64,000 nt of DNA from Solenopsis invicta (lineage: Eukaryota > Arthropoda > Insecta > Hymenoptera > Formicidae). The number at the start of each line of letters is the position of its first letter. The stretch's first letter is position 1. The position numbers and the translations under genes are program-made. Below, piece after piece: positions 54,105-64,000 of the stretch. The notes below the pieces were generated by a model, which was not told where the DNA came from, did no database searches, and saw nothing but the letters and a program-made list of their open reading frames with translations. The DNA lies in NCBI RefSeq assembly GCF_016802725.1, contig NC_052665.1:21148501-21212500 (forward strand), given 5' to 3'.

Positions 54105-54890
54105 TCAATAGTGTGTATTTCCTCCTCTCTGATCAATTACTGCTTGCAAGCGTTCTCGCATATTTATACATCTTGCAATACGATCTTGCGGAATGTTGTG
54201 CCAAATTTCCGTTAAAATTTCTCCCAATTCTTCTAAATTTCGCGGCTGTTTCTCGCGACGCCTTAATCGTCTTTCCATTTCATCCCAAATGTGCTTGATT
54301 GGATTTAAGTCCGGGCTATTGGCGGGATGATTTAACAGTCTAATTGCGTGTCGTTGAAAAAAACGTCGCGTTATATTCGCCGTATGAGGTCGAGCGTTGT
54401 CCTGCATAAAAAAAAGTTCCGACAGATTCGATTTAATAGCAAAACGTGTGGTCGTAGATATATCGTTGATATAACGAACACTCGTCATTGCCGGAGGTGG
54501 CAGGATCACTAGATCACTTTGTCTTGCAAGTGATATATACCCCCACACCATCACGGAACCGCAGTTGTAAGATCGTATTGGCATAACGCAACGTCGATCA
54601 TAGCGTTCATTTCGTCGACGCCAAGTACGTATACGAGCATCATTGCCATAAAGGCAAAAACGTGATTCGTCGGAGAAATATACATTTCTCCAATCCCTTG
54701 CGGTCCAATTTATGTGATCGCGCGCAAATTGATAACGTACTTGGCGATGTACGAGTGTGAGTTTTGGTACTTGCGCACGAACACGAGAACGAAAACCGGC
54801 TTCTCTCAAACGGTTGCGAATTGTTTGTTCGCACACATGTCGCAAATAAATGTCATCGCGAATGTTTCTTGCGGTAATTATTCGTCTTTT
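54105..54890 (-). pseudogene. Tc1-like transposase, N-terminally truncated, catalytic Glu lost
   Basis: The 246-residue frame (54845-54105) extends upstream in frame to about 54890 (RRIITARNIRDDIYL), but the usual first helix-turn-helix is missing. Catalytic motifs are VYFSDESRFCLYG (Asp), FFMQDNARPHTA (Asp) and SPDLNPIKHIWDEM. The DD34E family has Glu where this copy has Lys (PIEH to PIKH), which should abolish cleavage. The C-terminus is complete (DQRGGNTHY). The rest of the fold is uninterrupted. It is probably a member that died by truncation and point mutation; matching inverted repeats were not found. Confidence 0.85.
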
Positions 54891-55380
54891 TAATGCATTC
54901 TTAATGCATTTTTAATGCATTAATTCTTGCATTTATATCCAAGACTGATATTTTATTACACCTTATCTTGAATATAATATTTATAGGCCTTGTTAGTAAT
55001 TAGATTGTTTAAGAAATTTTGACTTCCTTTATTGTTGGCGTTACCTTTTTGATTAATATTAATAAATATTAATAAAAATAAATTTCTTTTTAAATTAATT
55101 ACAATTGAATATGTTATTAAATATATAATTTGAATTAAATAAAATTTATAAAACTTTATAAAAATTTATAAAATTAAAAAATGTTTTATATTTAAAATTT
55201 GTATAAATAAAAAAAGAAAATAACTAGAATAATGGTAACAAAAAAGGTGAAGAAGGTAGAAAGAAAGGTCGTTCTAGAGAGTCATATTCCTTAAAGAATA
55301 AAGATTTTGAAAATTTCACCAAAAGAATTGAAAAACCAAAACTCTGAAGTATGATTTAATAACAACAAGAAGCAGGATTA
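54891..55380. other. AT-rich spacer
   Basis: No gene. Three near-adjacent TTTTTAATGCATT phrases lie at 54880-54925. Confidence 0.4.
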
Positions 55381-56010
55381 TTTATTTCCTCTTCCTCCTA
55401 TTTCGCTTCCTCAGGGAGGTTCCAAGAGGGTTGTTAGTAGCAATACTGTAGCAAAACTTGCTGATTCAAATGCTATAAGATCAGTAGTAAGTCATCTTAG
55501 CCGGACAACAGAAGGTTCTATGATCGCAAGAAATGTCAGTATATTGAGAGGCTCTGAGCTGATTGGAGAAGCGGAGATCCCAGTCCAGAGGTCTACAGAT
55601 ATAGTGTCAGAGACGGTAATTACAGGGACTTGTTCGCGACTTATTCAAGTAGAATATCAAATTTAAAGAGACAACAAAGTGTTAAACGGTATAAAGATAT
55701 TATTAAGGCAGCTTATATAGTATTTATCAAATCATTAGATAAAACAGAAAATTTGGGTAATTTACACCTAATATCCATTGGTAAAAAATTGTTTGAAGAA
55801 GGACTGAAGAATATTAAAGGTATTAGAAAAATAAGTATAAGAATTATTGAAATAAGTTTTTGTGATCTTTCGGAGGCTAATAATTGTATTACGAATAAGA
55901 CATTTGATAATAACAAATGATTAGCATATATACCTGATCACAGGGTGGTTAAGTATGGTGTTATTAAAAGTATTAATTCGGATTTTAATATTCTTCTTAC
56001 GGAAATAAAC
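55380..56010 (+). pseudogene. Possible LINE ORF1 (Gag-like) relic
   Basis: Shifting frames give NTVAKLADSNAIRSVVSHL, ARNVSILRGSELIGEAEIP, then an RRM-like stretch (IRIIEISFCDLSEANNCI...FDNN) and AYIPDHRVVKYGVIKSI. Order and texture resemble ORF1 proteins of insect LINEs. Frameshifts and stops are present. The assignment is tentative. Confidence 0.4.
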
Positions 56011-56029
56011 TAATAAAAAGCCAATAATC

Positions 56030-56347
56030 ACTATTGACTTACAATAGTAATTATGCATTGTCTAATAGTGATTATGTATCATCCAATAATTGGATTATTC
56101 GCAATAATCATTTCCTTATAGTTTTTGATAGAGTGATTATTGATTTCATAATGACATTATTTGCAATAATCATTCTTCAATGGTTCTTTTATAGAATGAT
56201 AATTGATTTCATAATCGGGTTATTTACAATAACCACTGCTCAATAGTTTTTAACTGTAATGACTATTAATTCCAAATCAGATTGTTTGCAATAATCATTC
56301 CCCAATAGTTTTCTTATAAAATGATTATTGATTTCATTAATCAGATT
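56030..56347. repeat. Degenerate ~80-bp tandem repeat
   Basis: Four units with GATTATTGATTTCATAAT and TTTGCAATAATCATTC. Confidence 0.75.
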
Positions 56348-56384
56348 ATTTTCAATAATCATCAGCACACTGCTTTTAATAGTT

Positions 56385-56423
<39 letters not shown>

Positions 56424-56451
56424 AAAAGCAGTGTGCTGATGATTATTGAAA

Positions 56452-56454
<3 letters not shown>
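56348..56454. repeat. Near-perfect 107-bp palindrome with (TA)n centre
   Basis: Arms of ~40 bp (TTTTCAATAATCATCAGCAC ... / ... GTGCTGATGATTATTGAAAA) flank alternating TA. It could extrude a cruciform. A second (TA)n tract (56460-56513) abuts the gypsy LTR. Confidence 0.92.
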
Positions 56455-56513
<59 letters not shown>

Positions 56514-56516
<3 letters not shown>

Positions 56517-58274
56517 GACGTGACATCCCGTTTGGCTGTCAGTCACAGGGATCGTCAGATCCGGACGAAAGGCGCACGCGGCTTTACGTCCTCTCGGCTC
56601 GGAGACGGACGTGTCGGTGAGTGCGCTTACAATTTCGCGTCTTTGTTTTGTGTGCGTGTGTCCGTCCGTTAATTTTAGCGACGTTTTGCGGATCGGCGGC
56701 TAGCGGTTATTCATTTCTTGTATCGACGAAATCTCACCCGGCGAGCAGACTACAAGAAGGAGGACCTACCGCCACTTGAGACCTTCCGGACCGTGCGCAG
56801 GATCGCAGTAGCGCGCACGACAGGTGATCTCTCTTCATTTAGTTACGTTATTTTTTACCGTCGCCTGTACGCAACAGTAAGGCCGCTGAAATTGCAGGAC
56901 GCAAAGAGGGAAGGTCCGGCGTAGGGGACGTCGACACTCCACGCAGGTCATCGCGTAGGAGACCCCGAACGAGGAGCCGCGAGAGAAGATTCCTAACTTG
57001 GTCCCGAGCGCGGGGGCACCGGACATCGAAGAATCCGTAGGGATAGCCGTCCGGCCTCGGGAAAACCACGGGAAGAGCCGCAAGCTGCCCGAGGACACCG
57101 ACCTACCTCGAACTGCGCGCCGCGGCGCAACAGCCTGATTAGAGGGTCGCGAGGACCGCGTGATAAGGCGGAACCAATAGAGCGGCGCGACGAACCCCCG
57201 TGCGTGGGGAAAGAGATCCTGCGTGCCGCCTGCCGAATTTCCTCGCGATATCGATCACTTCGCTGTGGATCGTCACGGGTGCGCTGTCCAGAGCCGGGAC
57301 GACGGGAGCCGCTTTCGAGGACGCGTCACATCCCCGCACGAGGACGAGTATCGAGCCAAGACAGCGTCGTGGTGAGACAAACGAGACTTGTGTAAAGCCA
57401 CCGATTTCGCCGGTCGGATGAGTCGCGCGTGCGAGAGTTGCCTTTAGAGTTACCGTTCGCCGTAAAATCCCCCACCGGAATGGGAACACGCCAGTGATCG
57501 CGTGCTATCCGCGTGCTCAACTGCCGTTCGCCTCATCCGATCAAGTCGCGTCTGGATTCTTTCGGTTCCGTTTATTGAGAGCGTCGCTGACACCACAGCC
57601 AAGTCGCGTTAATTGTGTCATGCTCTTGTGTGTCGTCTGTAGTAGCGTATGTAAGCGTTTCTGTTTGGCGATGTCCGTTTTGTTCCGCGTATTTCCGAAT
57701 GCTTGCTTCGTACCGAATCGCCATATAATTTCGCGTGAACTGAGAGTGCGTGTGCAGAGTTGCGAGTGTGCACGGCGTATTTTGTCCGCCGCTACTTAGA
57801 ATGGAATTGTGACTCTCTGTTCGGTGAGCTCGTACCGACAACCGCGTAGCATTTTCCGACCGCGCCCGGGTCGCGAAACATCGTCGTCGAACCCTGTGAG
57901 TAGCGCTAGATCTTGGAAATACATTGTCCATTTCTTTGTTGAATTGAAGTGTTTCCTTTAAGTTCCCTCGCTCTCCCCTGTCACCCCGCCCGTCGTGAAC
58001 CACCCCCTCTGCCAATCCCGTGGCTGAGCTATCGGTTAAGAGAGCCCGTTATTGCCCGTGACGAGGTAGAGTGTCCTCGCGTTTTCTTTTCCGGCATGAA
58101 TCGGGAGATCGGTCACGTCCCGATCTAAGAATCGCATGCTCGCTTGTACCTGGCGTCCAGTCGTCCCGTCTAACTTCGCGCATTTGATGCGAGCGACTTC
58201 GCGATTACCGTGGCTGCCTAACTAGCGTCACGAGCAATTAACGTAGTTGCACCACGCTCGTGAGTGCGGTCGCA
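56514..58274 (+). repeat. 5' LTR of Ty3/gypsy element, ~1.76 kb
   Basis: Starts TGTGACGTGACATCCCG directly after a (TA)n run, ends GTGCGGTCGCA, and matches the solo LTR at 9561-11277 along its length. AAATACATTGTCCATTTC at 57916 is shared. It should contain the element's promoter and poly(A) signal. The 3' LTR lies beyond the window. Confidence 0.92.
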
Positions 58275-58278
58275 AATT

Positions 58279-58296
58279 TGGCGCCCAACGTGGGGC
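58279..58296 (+). promoter_or_regulatory. Primer binding site, tRNA-Lys type
   Basis: TGGCGCCCAACGTGGGGC lies 4 nt after the LTR and is complementary to the 3' end of insect tRNA-Lys (CCA plus acceptor and T-arm sequence). Confidence 0.88.
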
Positions 58297-58884
58297 CCAG
58301 AAACGTTGGAATATAAAAATTCTGCAATTATCAAAATTACGGGCGTTGAGAGCGAAAGGACTTCTGCATGTTTTCGTATTGATTTATTGCATTTTGAAAT
58401 TATTTTCTATATGTGTGATTTATGTCTCTCTGGTGAATTTTATTGTTGTGATTTCTGTTGTTGCTAATCATTTTCCTTTCAGCAGTGTGCATGCTATTTT
58501 TCGCGCACTGATTTTGTGAATTCGAGTGGTCCTGGAATTTCGAGTGTTTTTCGCGTGAACGGTTTCGCGCGAGGTCGCTTGTTGCCGTGCGCTGTGCGTG
58601 CGCGTCGACCTTGCGGCTGTCTCTCTCGCGCTCGCGTACGCGTTCGCGCGACGACGTTGTTTACGTTTTCGAGTGCCTCTCTGTGATTGCCTTCACCGTT
58701 CTAGCTTACTGAGAGTTTTCGCGCTTGGGCTGGCGGAATTTGGAAAATATTCGTGTCAAAATATTATTCGTTCTGAACCTTGCGGATCGTTGTGAGCGAC
58801 CGTATCTTGACTTTCGGTCGCCCCGTCCTTGCGAGTCTCTTTCGTTCGCTGTAGCGTCGTGCGGTTTCGCGGCGTTCTTTCGCG
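58297..58884 (+). other. Untranslated leader of the gypsy element
   Basis: 588 bp between the primer site and the gag start, with no supported gene. It should hold the packaging signal. Confidence 0.55.
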
Positions 58885-60157
58885 ATGACAACTTCGGAGG
58901 GAAAATCGCGTTACGGGTGGATTTATAAGTTATCGGAGGATCGCTTGCGGGAGGAATTGGCGCGTCGTGGACAGCTGAGCGGCGGGGATCTCGCGGCATT
59001 GCACGACCGCCTATTGCGTTACGAGATGGAACAGCCGATCGAGACCGCGTCGTTGCACGACGCTATCGAGATGCCGGCCATCCAACGGCTACCCCCGCCC
59101 TCTCCACCGATGCGACCGGACAGTCCGGGCAACCTCGCGATGGGCAACCTTCGCCTGGGCGAGGACGATGACGTGATCCCCGCTCACGCTTCCTCAAGTC
59201 GTGAGATGCTGCCGCTTCGCGGGGGCGGAGGACGGCCTCCACCTCCTGGCGGACCGCAGCATTCGGTTACGGAGATTTTCAACATTTTGCGAAAATGGAA
59301 CTTGGCGTTCTCGGGTTCTCGCGGTAGCGACGCGGAAACATTTTTAGTGCGTATTGAGGAGGGTCGCGTATTACTGCCCGTTTCGGACGACGATCTTTTC
59401 CGTTGCCTGCCGTTCTTTTTATCGGGGACGGCGGTACATTGGTTCCGCAACCAACGCGCGGAATGGTGATCGTGGGACGACTTCGTGGTGGCATGGCGCG
59501 CGCGATTCGGCGATCCGGATTTTCAATTCGCGTTGCGCGACGAGATTCTCCGTCGCACGCAGGGGGAGCACGAGACCGTCGCCGATTATTTGACGTGTAT
59601 GCAGGCGTTATTCGATCGACTAAGCCCGCCGTGGACTCTCGAAGAGCAATTAAATTACGCACATCGGAATATGTTGCCGCGATTACAGATAGCGATTCGC
59701 CGAGACGAATTTAGAAGCTTCGCGTCATTGGAGTTATTGGCGTCGCGAATTGAGGTGAGCCACGATGCTGCCACCTCGCTATCGCGCTCCACCCGCGCCG
59801 GAGCGATCTCTTTTTCCGGAATTGGCCTATCGCTCGCCGGGGAAGGTCGCGCGCGCGCCTGCGGTCGTCGCAGCGGGAGTCGCGACTGCGAGTCCCGGGG
59901 GGCGTAAGAAATCCGCGAAGCTACCAAGCACCGCCGCCGCCGCGCCGACGGCCGCGTCGACGAGTACCGCCTCCGCAGACCCCGCAACCGCTTCTCCGCG
60001 TACCAGCACCGCTAAATGCTGGAACTGCGATAAAATCGGTCACATCGCGCGCGAGTGCGGCGAGAACCGGCGGATGTATTGCTACCGTTGCGGTAAGACC
60101 GGCGTGACCGTGAAATCGTGTGCCACGTGCGCGGGAAACGAGCCGGCGAGTCGCTAG
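58885..60157 (+). pseudogene. gag: gypsy gag: matrix/capsid and zinc-knuckle nucleocapsid, broken
   Basis: Starts MTTSEGKSRYGWIYKLSEDRL, where RLREELARRG is SAP-like, suggesting a DNA-binding N-terminus. Capsid-type sequence follows (FLVRIEEGRVLLPVSDDDLFRCLPFFLSGTAVHWFRNQ), then a TGA at 59467-59469. The same frame resumes at 59470 (SWDDFVVAWRARFGDPDFQF...). A frameshift near 59755-59775 leads to the frame of 59765-60157, with a Pro/Ala-rich linker and two knuckles: CWNCDKIGHIAREC (CX2CX4HX4C) and CYRCGKTGVTVKSC (Val at the His position). One nonsense codon and one frameshift make this copy defective. Gag builds the retrotransposon particle. A -1 frameshift signal overlaps its end. Confidence 0.88.
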
Positions 60158-63100
60158 ATCGGGTCTGCGCGACTCCCATAGAATCGGCAGAGGCCCGATC
60201 ACCAATTAACTTAAGCGATTTCGAACACTCATACGGTACGTTTCCGATCGAGGGGCGCCCACCCCTCCGATATTTTCGCGTTCTCGTGGAGGGACACTCA
60301 CTCCTCGCGCTGGTGGACTCCGGGTCGAGCCGCACGATTTTCGGGCAGGACAGGATCCGGATACTGCGACGGCTGGGAATTCCGACGCTCCGCGACCGCG
60401 GCTCGCGGATACGAACCGCGAACGGTCAGATCGCCGCGATCGCGGAGGAAGCCGACGTGACGGTGGAGTTGGAGGGGAGGTACCATGCTCTCTCCGTGTG
60501 CCTCTTGCCGAATTTAGTCGTCCCGTGCGTGGCAGGTGTAGATTTTCTGTGCGTTTTCGGCATTAGTCTCGATTTCACTGCCGCGGTGTGGACTTTTGCG
60601 GACGAGCCTGGTCGCAAATATCCGTTCGAGCTTGGCGGGAAAAATATTACGTCCGCGATCGCCGGCGTTCCGGCTGGCGGCGGGCTTTCGGAGTTGACAT
60701 CGGATCAGGAACGGCGTCTAGAGGAATTTTTAGAAAAACACGTAAACAAGTCGCGAATTCGGGTATTACTAAGCTTACCGAGCACCGCATTGACGTGGGA
60801 CAACACCGGCCCGTGAAACAAAGGTGTTATTTAGTTTCGCCGAAGGTTCAGGACGCGATACGCGAGGAAGTCAACAAAATGTTAGAAGCAGGAATTATAG
60901 AACCGTCGTTTAGCGAATGGTCGAACCCCATTGTGATGGTGAAGAAGGCCACGGGCAAATATCGGTTTTGCCTTGACTTTCGGAAAATAAACAGCATTTC
61001 AAAGAAGGACGCGTACCCGCTACCAAATATGAATGGTATTCTCGATAAGTTGCGACCCGCCCATTACATCTCAACGATCGATTTGAGCCAAGCGTATTTT
61101 CAGATTCCTTTAGCAAAGGAGAGTAGAGAAATTACCGCCTTTAGCGTACCGGGTAAAGGATTGTATCACTTCACTCGCATGCTGTACGGATTGACGGGGG
61201 CGCCCGCGACTTTTCAACGACTCCTCGACAAACTGACCGGTCCGGAGATGGAACCGCATGCGTTCGCGTATCTGGACGACATCGTCGTGGTCACGTCCAT
61301 ATTCGAGGGACATTTAGAGTGGCTCCAACGGGTTTTGGATAGGATCGCCGCAGCCGGTCTCACTATCAATCGGGGGAAATGTGAATTTTGTCCCTCACAC
61401 GTGCGCTACCTCGGCTTCGTTGTGCAGAGGGAGGAGCTAACAATTGACCCCGATAAAGTGCAACCGATCTTGGAGTATCCGGCTCCGCGCAATCTGAAGC
61501 AATTACGCCGTTTTCTCGGGATGTCGTCTTGGTACCGTCGCTTCATCCCGCAGTTCGCGACTCAGCGAACCGCTCACCCGATTACTTAGGAAAAACCGGT
61601 GGTGGGAGTGGGGGGGCGAACAGGAAGCGGCCTTTGAACAAATTCGCGTGCGCTTAACGTCCGCTCCGACGTTGGCATGCCCTGATTTTTCGATTCCGTT
61701 TGTGTTACAAACGGACGCGAGCTCCGTCGGATTGGGGGCGGTCCTGACACAGGCAGTGGACGAAGTCGAGCACGTTGTCGCGTTCGCGAGTCGAGCCTTG
61801 TCGGACCCGGAGAAAAAGTATTCCGTAACTGAACAAGAGTGTCTGGCAGTCGTGTAGGCCATACAAAAGTTTAGGCCGTACCTCGAAGGTTACAAATTTA
61901 CTGTGATAACCGATCATAGTAGTTTACACTGGCTTCACCATCTCAAGAACCCGATGGGTCAACTAGCGCAGTGGGCGTTGGAGTTGCTCGAGTACGACTA
62001 TGAAGTTGTACATCGTAAGGGCGCGCAGCACCATGTTCCGGACGCCTTGTCACGAATGTTCGAGGGGGAAACCGAGCCCGCCGTGGTCGCGGTTGCCGAC
62101 GCGATTAATCCGCCGAACACGCATGACCAGTGGTATCTTAAAAAATTTCGCGAGGTGGGGGAGGCAAAGAAAAACTGTACAGACTGGAAAATCGTGGACG
62201 GGCAACTCTATTTCCTGAAACCGCGCCCGGTGATTTCGGCCATCGTCTCCGATCTAGACCGATGGAAATTGGTATTGCCACGGGAATTGCGGGAGGAGGC
62301 TCTGCGTGAGTCTCACGACGATCCGCAGTCCGGTCACTTGGGGGTCGATAAAACAGACTACCGCTTGAGCATCGCGTACTACTGGCCGAATGCGTTTCGC
62401 GATGTGGCAGGGTACGTGAAAAGGTGCGAGATCTGCCAGCGGACAAAGGTCGAACAAGCCAGTCCCGTGGGATTAATGGGTCGTCGCGTGATAAAGGCAC
62501 CGTGGACGGTCATCGCGGCGGACGTCATGGGTCCATTGCCGCGAAGTAAGAACGGCTATTCGTATCTCCTCGTGATACAAGACTTGTTCACTAAATGGGT
62601 CGAATGCCAAGCGCTGCGAACCGCAAACGGCAAAAAGATACGGGAAGCTCTCGAAGATCTCGTTTTGTCGCGATGGGGCACGCCAAAATTCCTACTGACG
62701 GATAACGGGACTGAGTTCGTGAACCAGACATTGAGAGCTTTTGCGCAGGATTTCGGGATGACGCACACAACCGTCCCGCCGTACCACCCGCAAGCCAACC
62801 CCGTGGAGAGGGTGAACCGGGTATTGAAAACGATGATTATTGCGTTTCTCGATCGTAACCACCGCGACTGGGATCTCCATATCCACGACTTCCGTTTCGC
62901 GTATAACACCGCCCACCACTCATCCATCGGAACCTCGCCTGCGTTTTTGAATCTCGGTCATGAATTAGAGCCAATTAACTTTTTGCGCCGTCGTTGCCGC
63001 AACGCTACCGAGGTGGCTTCGGGCGAAGCAGGGGACTGGTCGCAACGGATGCGGGACTTGCGAGCGTTGCATGCGTGGGTGTCGGAAAATCTGGAGCAAG

Positions 63101-63416
63101 CGTACCAAAAACAAGCTAAGTACTACAACCAGCACCGGCGTGATAAAGTTTTTGGGGTGGAGAGCTCGTTTGGAAGAGACAGCACGTTCTATCGTCCGCG
63201 GCTCAAAACATCGCGGCGAAGTTGTCACCGAAATTCCATGGACCATTCCGAGTTTCGAAAGCCCTTTCGCCTGTCGTATACGAGCTCACCGATTTAGACG
63301 GAACCGCGGTAGGAAAGGTCCACGGAAAGGAGCTAAAGCGTATCATGGTACCTAAAATGAGACGTATTTTATCCCTTCTCTCTCTCGTGTCTATCCTCCC
63401 CCCCTGGGCCAAGTAG
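60118..63416 (+). pseudogene. pol: gypsy pol: protease, RT, RNase H, integrase; broken
   Basis: The protease frame (60118-60816) has LALVDSGSSRTIF, the aspartic-protease DSG. An indel near 60750-60790 moves to the RT frame (to 61589): YRFCLDFRKIN, STIDLSQAYFQIPL, LYGLTGAPATFQRLLD and AYLDDIVVV (YLDD catalytic box). Another indel near 61565 leads to RNase H (VLQTDASSVGLGAVLTQ), ended by TAG at 61855-61857 where Trp is usual. The same frame continues from 61858 into ITDHSSLHWL and the integrase: zinc finger (GHLGVDKT...CEICQRTK), then catalytic AADVMGP, LLTDNGTEF and NPVERVNRVLK. A frameshift at 63150-63220 precedes a GPY/F-type tail (HGPFRVSKALSPVVYELTDLDG). PR-RT-RH-IN order defines Ty3/gypsy. 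Four lesions: not functional. Confidence 0.93.
60133..60200 (+). promoter_or_regulatory. -1 ribosomal frameshift signal: GGGAAAC plus H-type pseudoknot
   Basis: G-GGA-AAC at 60133-60139 is in the gag reading frame exactly as X-XXY-YYZ. It is followed after 8 nt by stem 1 (60148-60154 with 60169-60175, GAGTCGC/GCGACTC). Part of the 14-nt loop pairs downstream as stem 2 (60157-60166 with 60191-60200: GATCGGG/CCCGATC plus three more pairs, one of them G-U). It lies 16 nt before the gag stop, and the pol frame is -1 relative to gag. Confidence 0.85.
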
Positions 63417-63440
63417 CGGAAGTATCGTGGGTCCAACGCC

Positions 63441-63950
63441 ATGGAGAATTACCTACGAAGACGCCTGGAACACCACTTGGAGTACCGGGTGCTATACAGC
63501 ACTATAGAATGGGAGTACCCGGATTTCTGGCGCGAGTTCCGAGACCTGGAGGCCCATACGACAGCTCCGCGGGGCGCGGGACATCGGGAAACCAGCGGCC
63601 GGCAACCTGCGACATCGGGGTCCAAGTGAACTGGGGGGAAAAGCGCCGACATCGGGACCGAGCGACCCAGACGGAGTCGACCCAGGACAGACCCCACCTC
63701 GAACCGGAAAGACCCACCGCGTCGAAGCGGAGACCTAGCCAAGACAACCCTGACGCCATCCGCGCGGCGCCCTCGGGCTGCTGGAACTGCGGGTCCTTAG
63801 TACACCGCTACTCACGCTGCCCAAGGCCCAAGGAGCGCACCTTCTGCTATGGGTGCGGGTGAGTACAGGTCTCGATCGCGGAATGCCCGCGATGCGGACC
63901 CCAGTGGGCCCGAGCCGCCGCACAACAGGGCAGGAGCCAGCCGCGCTGAG
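63441..63950 (+). pseudogene. Third reading frame after integrase with a second zinc-knuckle pair
   Basis: MENYLRRRLEHHLEYRVLYS begins at 63441, with EYPDFWREFRDLEA. After a frameshift near 63600 the thread continues at 63509-63862 with DIGVQVNWGEKRRHRDRATQTE and the knuckle CWNCGSLVHRYSRC (CX2CX4HX4C). Then CYGCG is cut by a TGA at 63860-63862, beyond which VSIAECPRCG completes a second knuckle (again Val at the His position). The pair parallels the knuckles in gag. Coding lies between integrase and the unseen 3' LTR, where env is absent. It may be a duplicated nucleocapsid module, or the gag of another element joined here. Confidence 0.55.
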
Positions 63951-64000
63951 GGGAGGAACCAACCCGGGAGAGGGAGCGAGAGAAGAGGACTCGAGCCGCG

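Overview
This is eukaryotic, very probably insect (perhaps hymenopteran, e.g. ant) genomic DNA. The evidence is AT-rich spacer DNA, spliceosomal GT-AG introns, Penelope-like, mariner, Tc1, P-type, hAT-like, Ty3/gypsy, LINE and Polinton elements, and a single host-type exon. It is a graveyard of transposable elements. The only sequence I would assign to a host gene is a 3'-terminal exon on the minus strand at 45.3-46.3 kb, resembling the UBA-containing C-terminus of activated Cdc42 kinase (Ack/TNK2 type).

Layout. 0-0.8 kb: relic of a P-element/THAP9-like transposase. 1.7-4.8 kb: a Tc1/mariner-superfamily (DD41D) element with ~410-bp inverted repeats and an internal array of ten 43-bp minisatellite units. 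5.4-7.9 kb: eroded Penelope-like element (minus). 8.8-12.14 kb: 5' pieces of a LINE, interrupted by a solo ~1.7-kb gypsy LTR (9561-11277). 12144-34840: a ~22.7-kb insert with hAT-like ends that splits the LINE, whose 3' piece resumes at 34841-35340. Inside the insert sit a gag-only LTR element (12294-14095) and a 2.76-kb LTR-like unit (15341-34547), itself split by a near-complete 16.4-kb Polinton (16087-32530).

36.07-37.39 kb: an intact-looking mariner. 38.2-42.15 kb: a Penelope-like element with a second, inverted, 5'-truncated copy and a hammerhead-ribozyme-like core. 48.6-49.9 kb: a decayed mariner. 50.8-52.7 kb: nested MITEs. 53.2-54.9 kb: a Tc1-type relic. 56.5 kb to the end: a Ty3/gypsy element with a 1.76-kb 5' LTR, a tRNA-Lys-type primer site, gag, a GGGAAAC slippery site followed by a pseudoknot, pol, and an extra zinc-knuckle reading frame after integrase.

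The Polinton is the centrepiece. It has AG...CT ends, ~750-bp terminal inverted repeats and a 6-bp target duplication. It encodes a spliced protein-primed-type family B DNA polymerase, a chromodomain integrase, a packaging ATPase, two further leftward genes, a PLA2-domain protein, an adenain-like protease, a single-jelly-roll-type minor capsid protein, a previously easy-to-miss 51-codon reading frame, the major capsid protein and two or three right-arm genes. The rightward virion genes are packed like a polycistron (2-nt gap, TGATG overlap, 1-nt gap). The only clear disabling lesion I see is one frameshift in the polymerase. Replication/integration genes lie in the left half and virion genes in the right half, so the element looks like an endogenous virus-like unit that was recently mobile.
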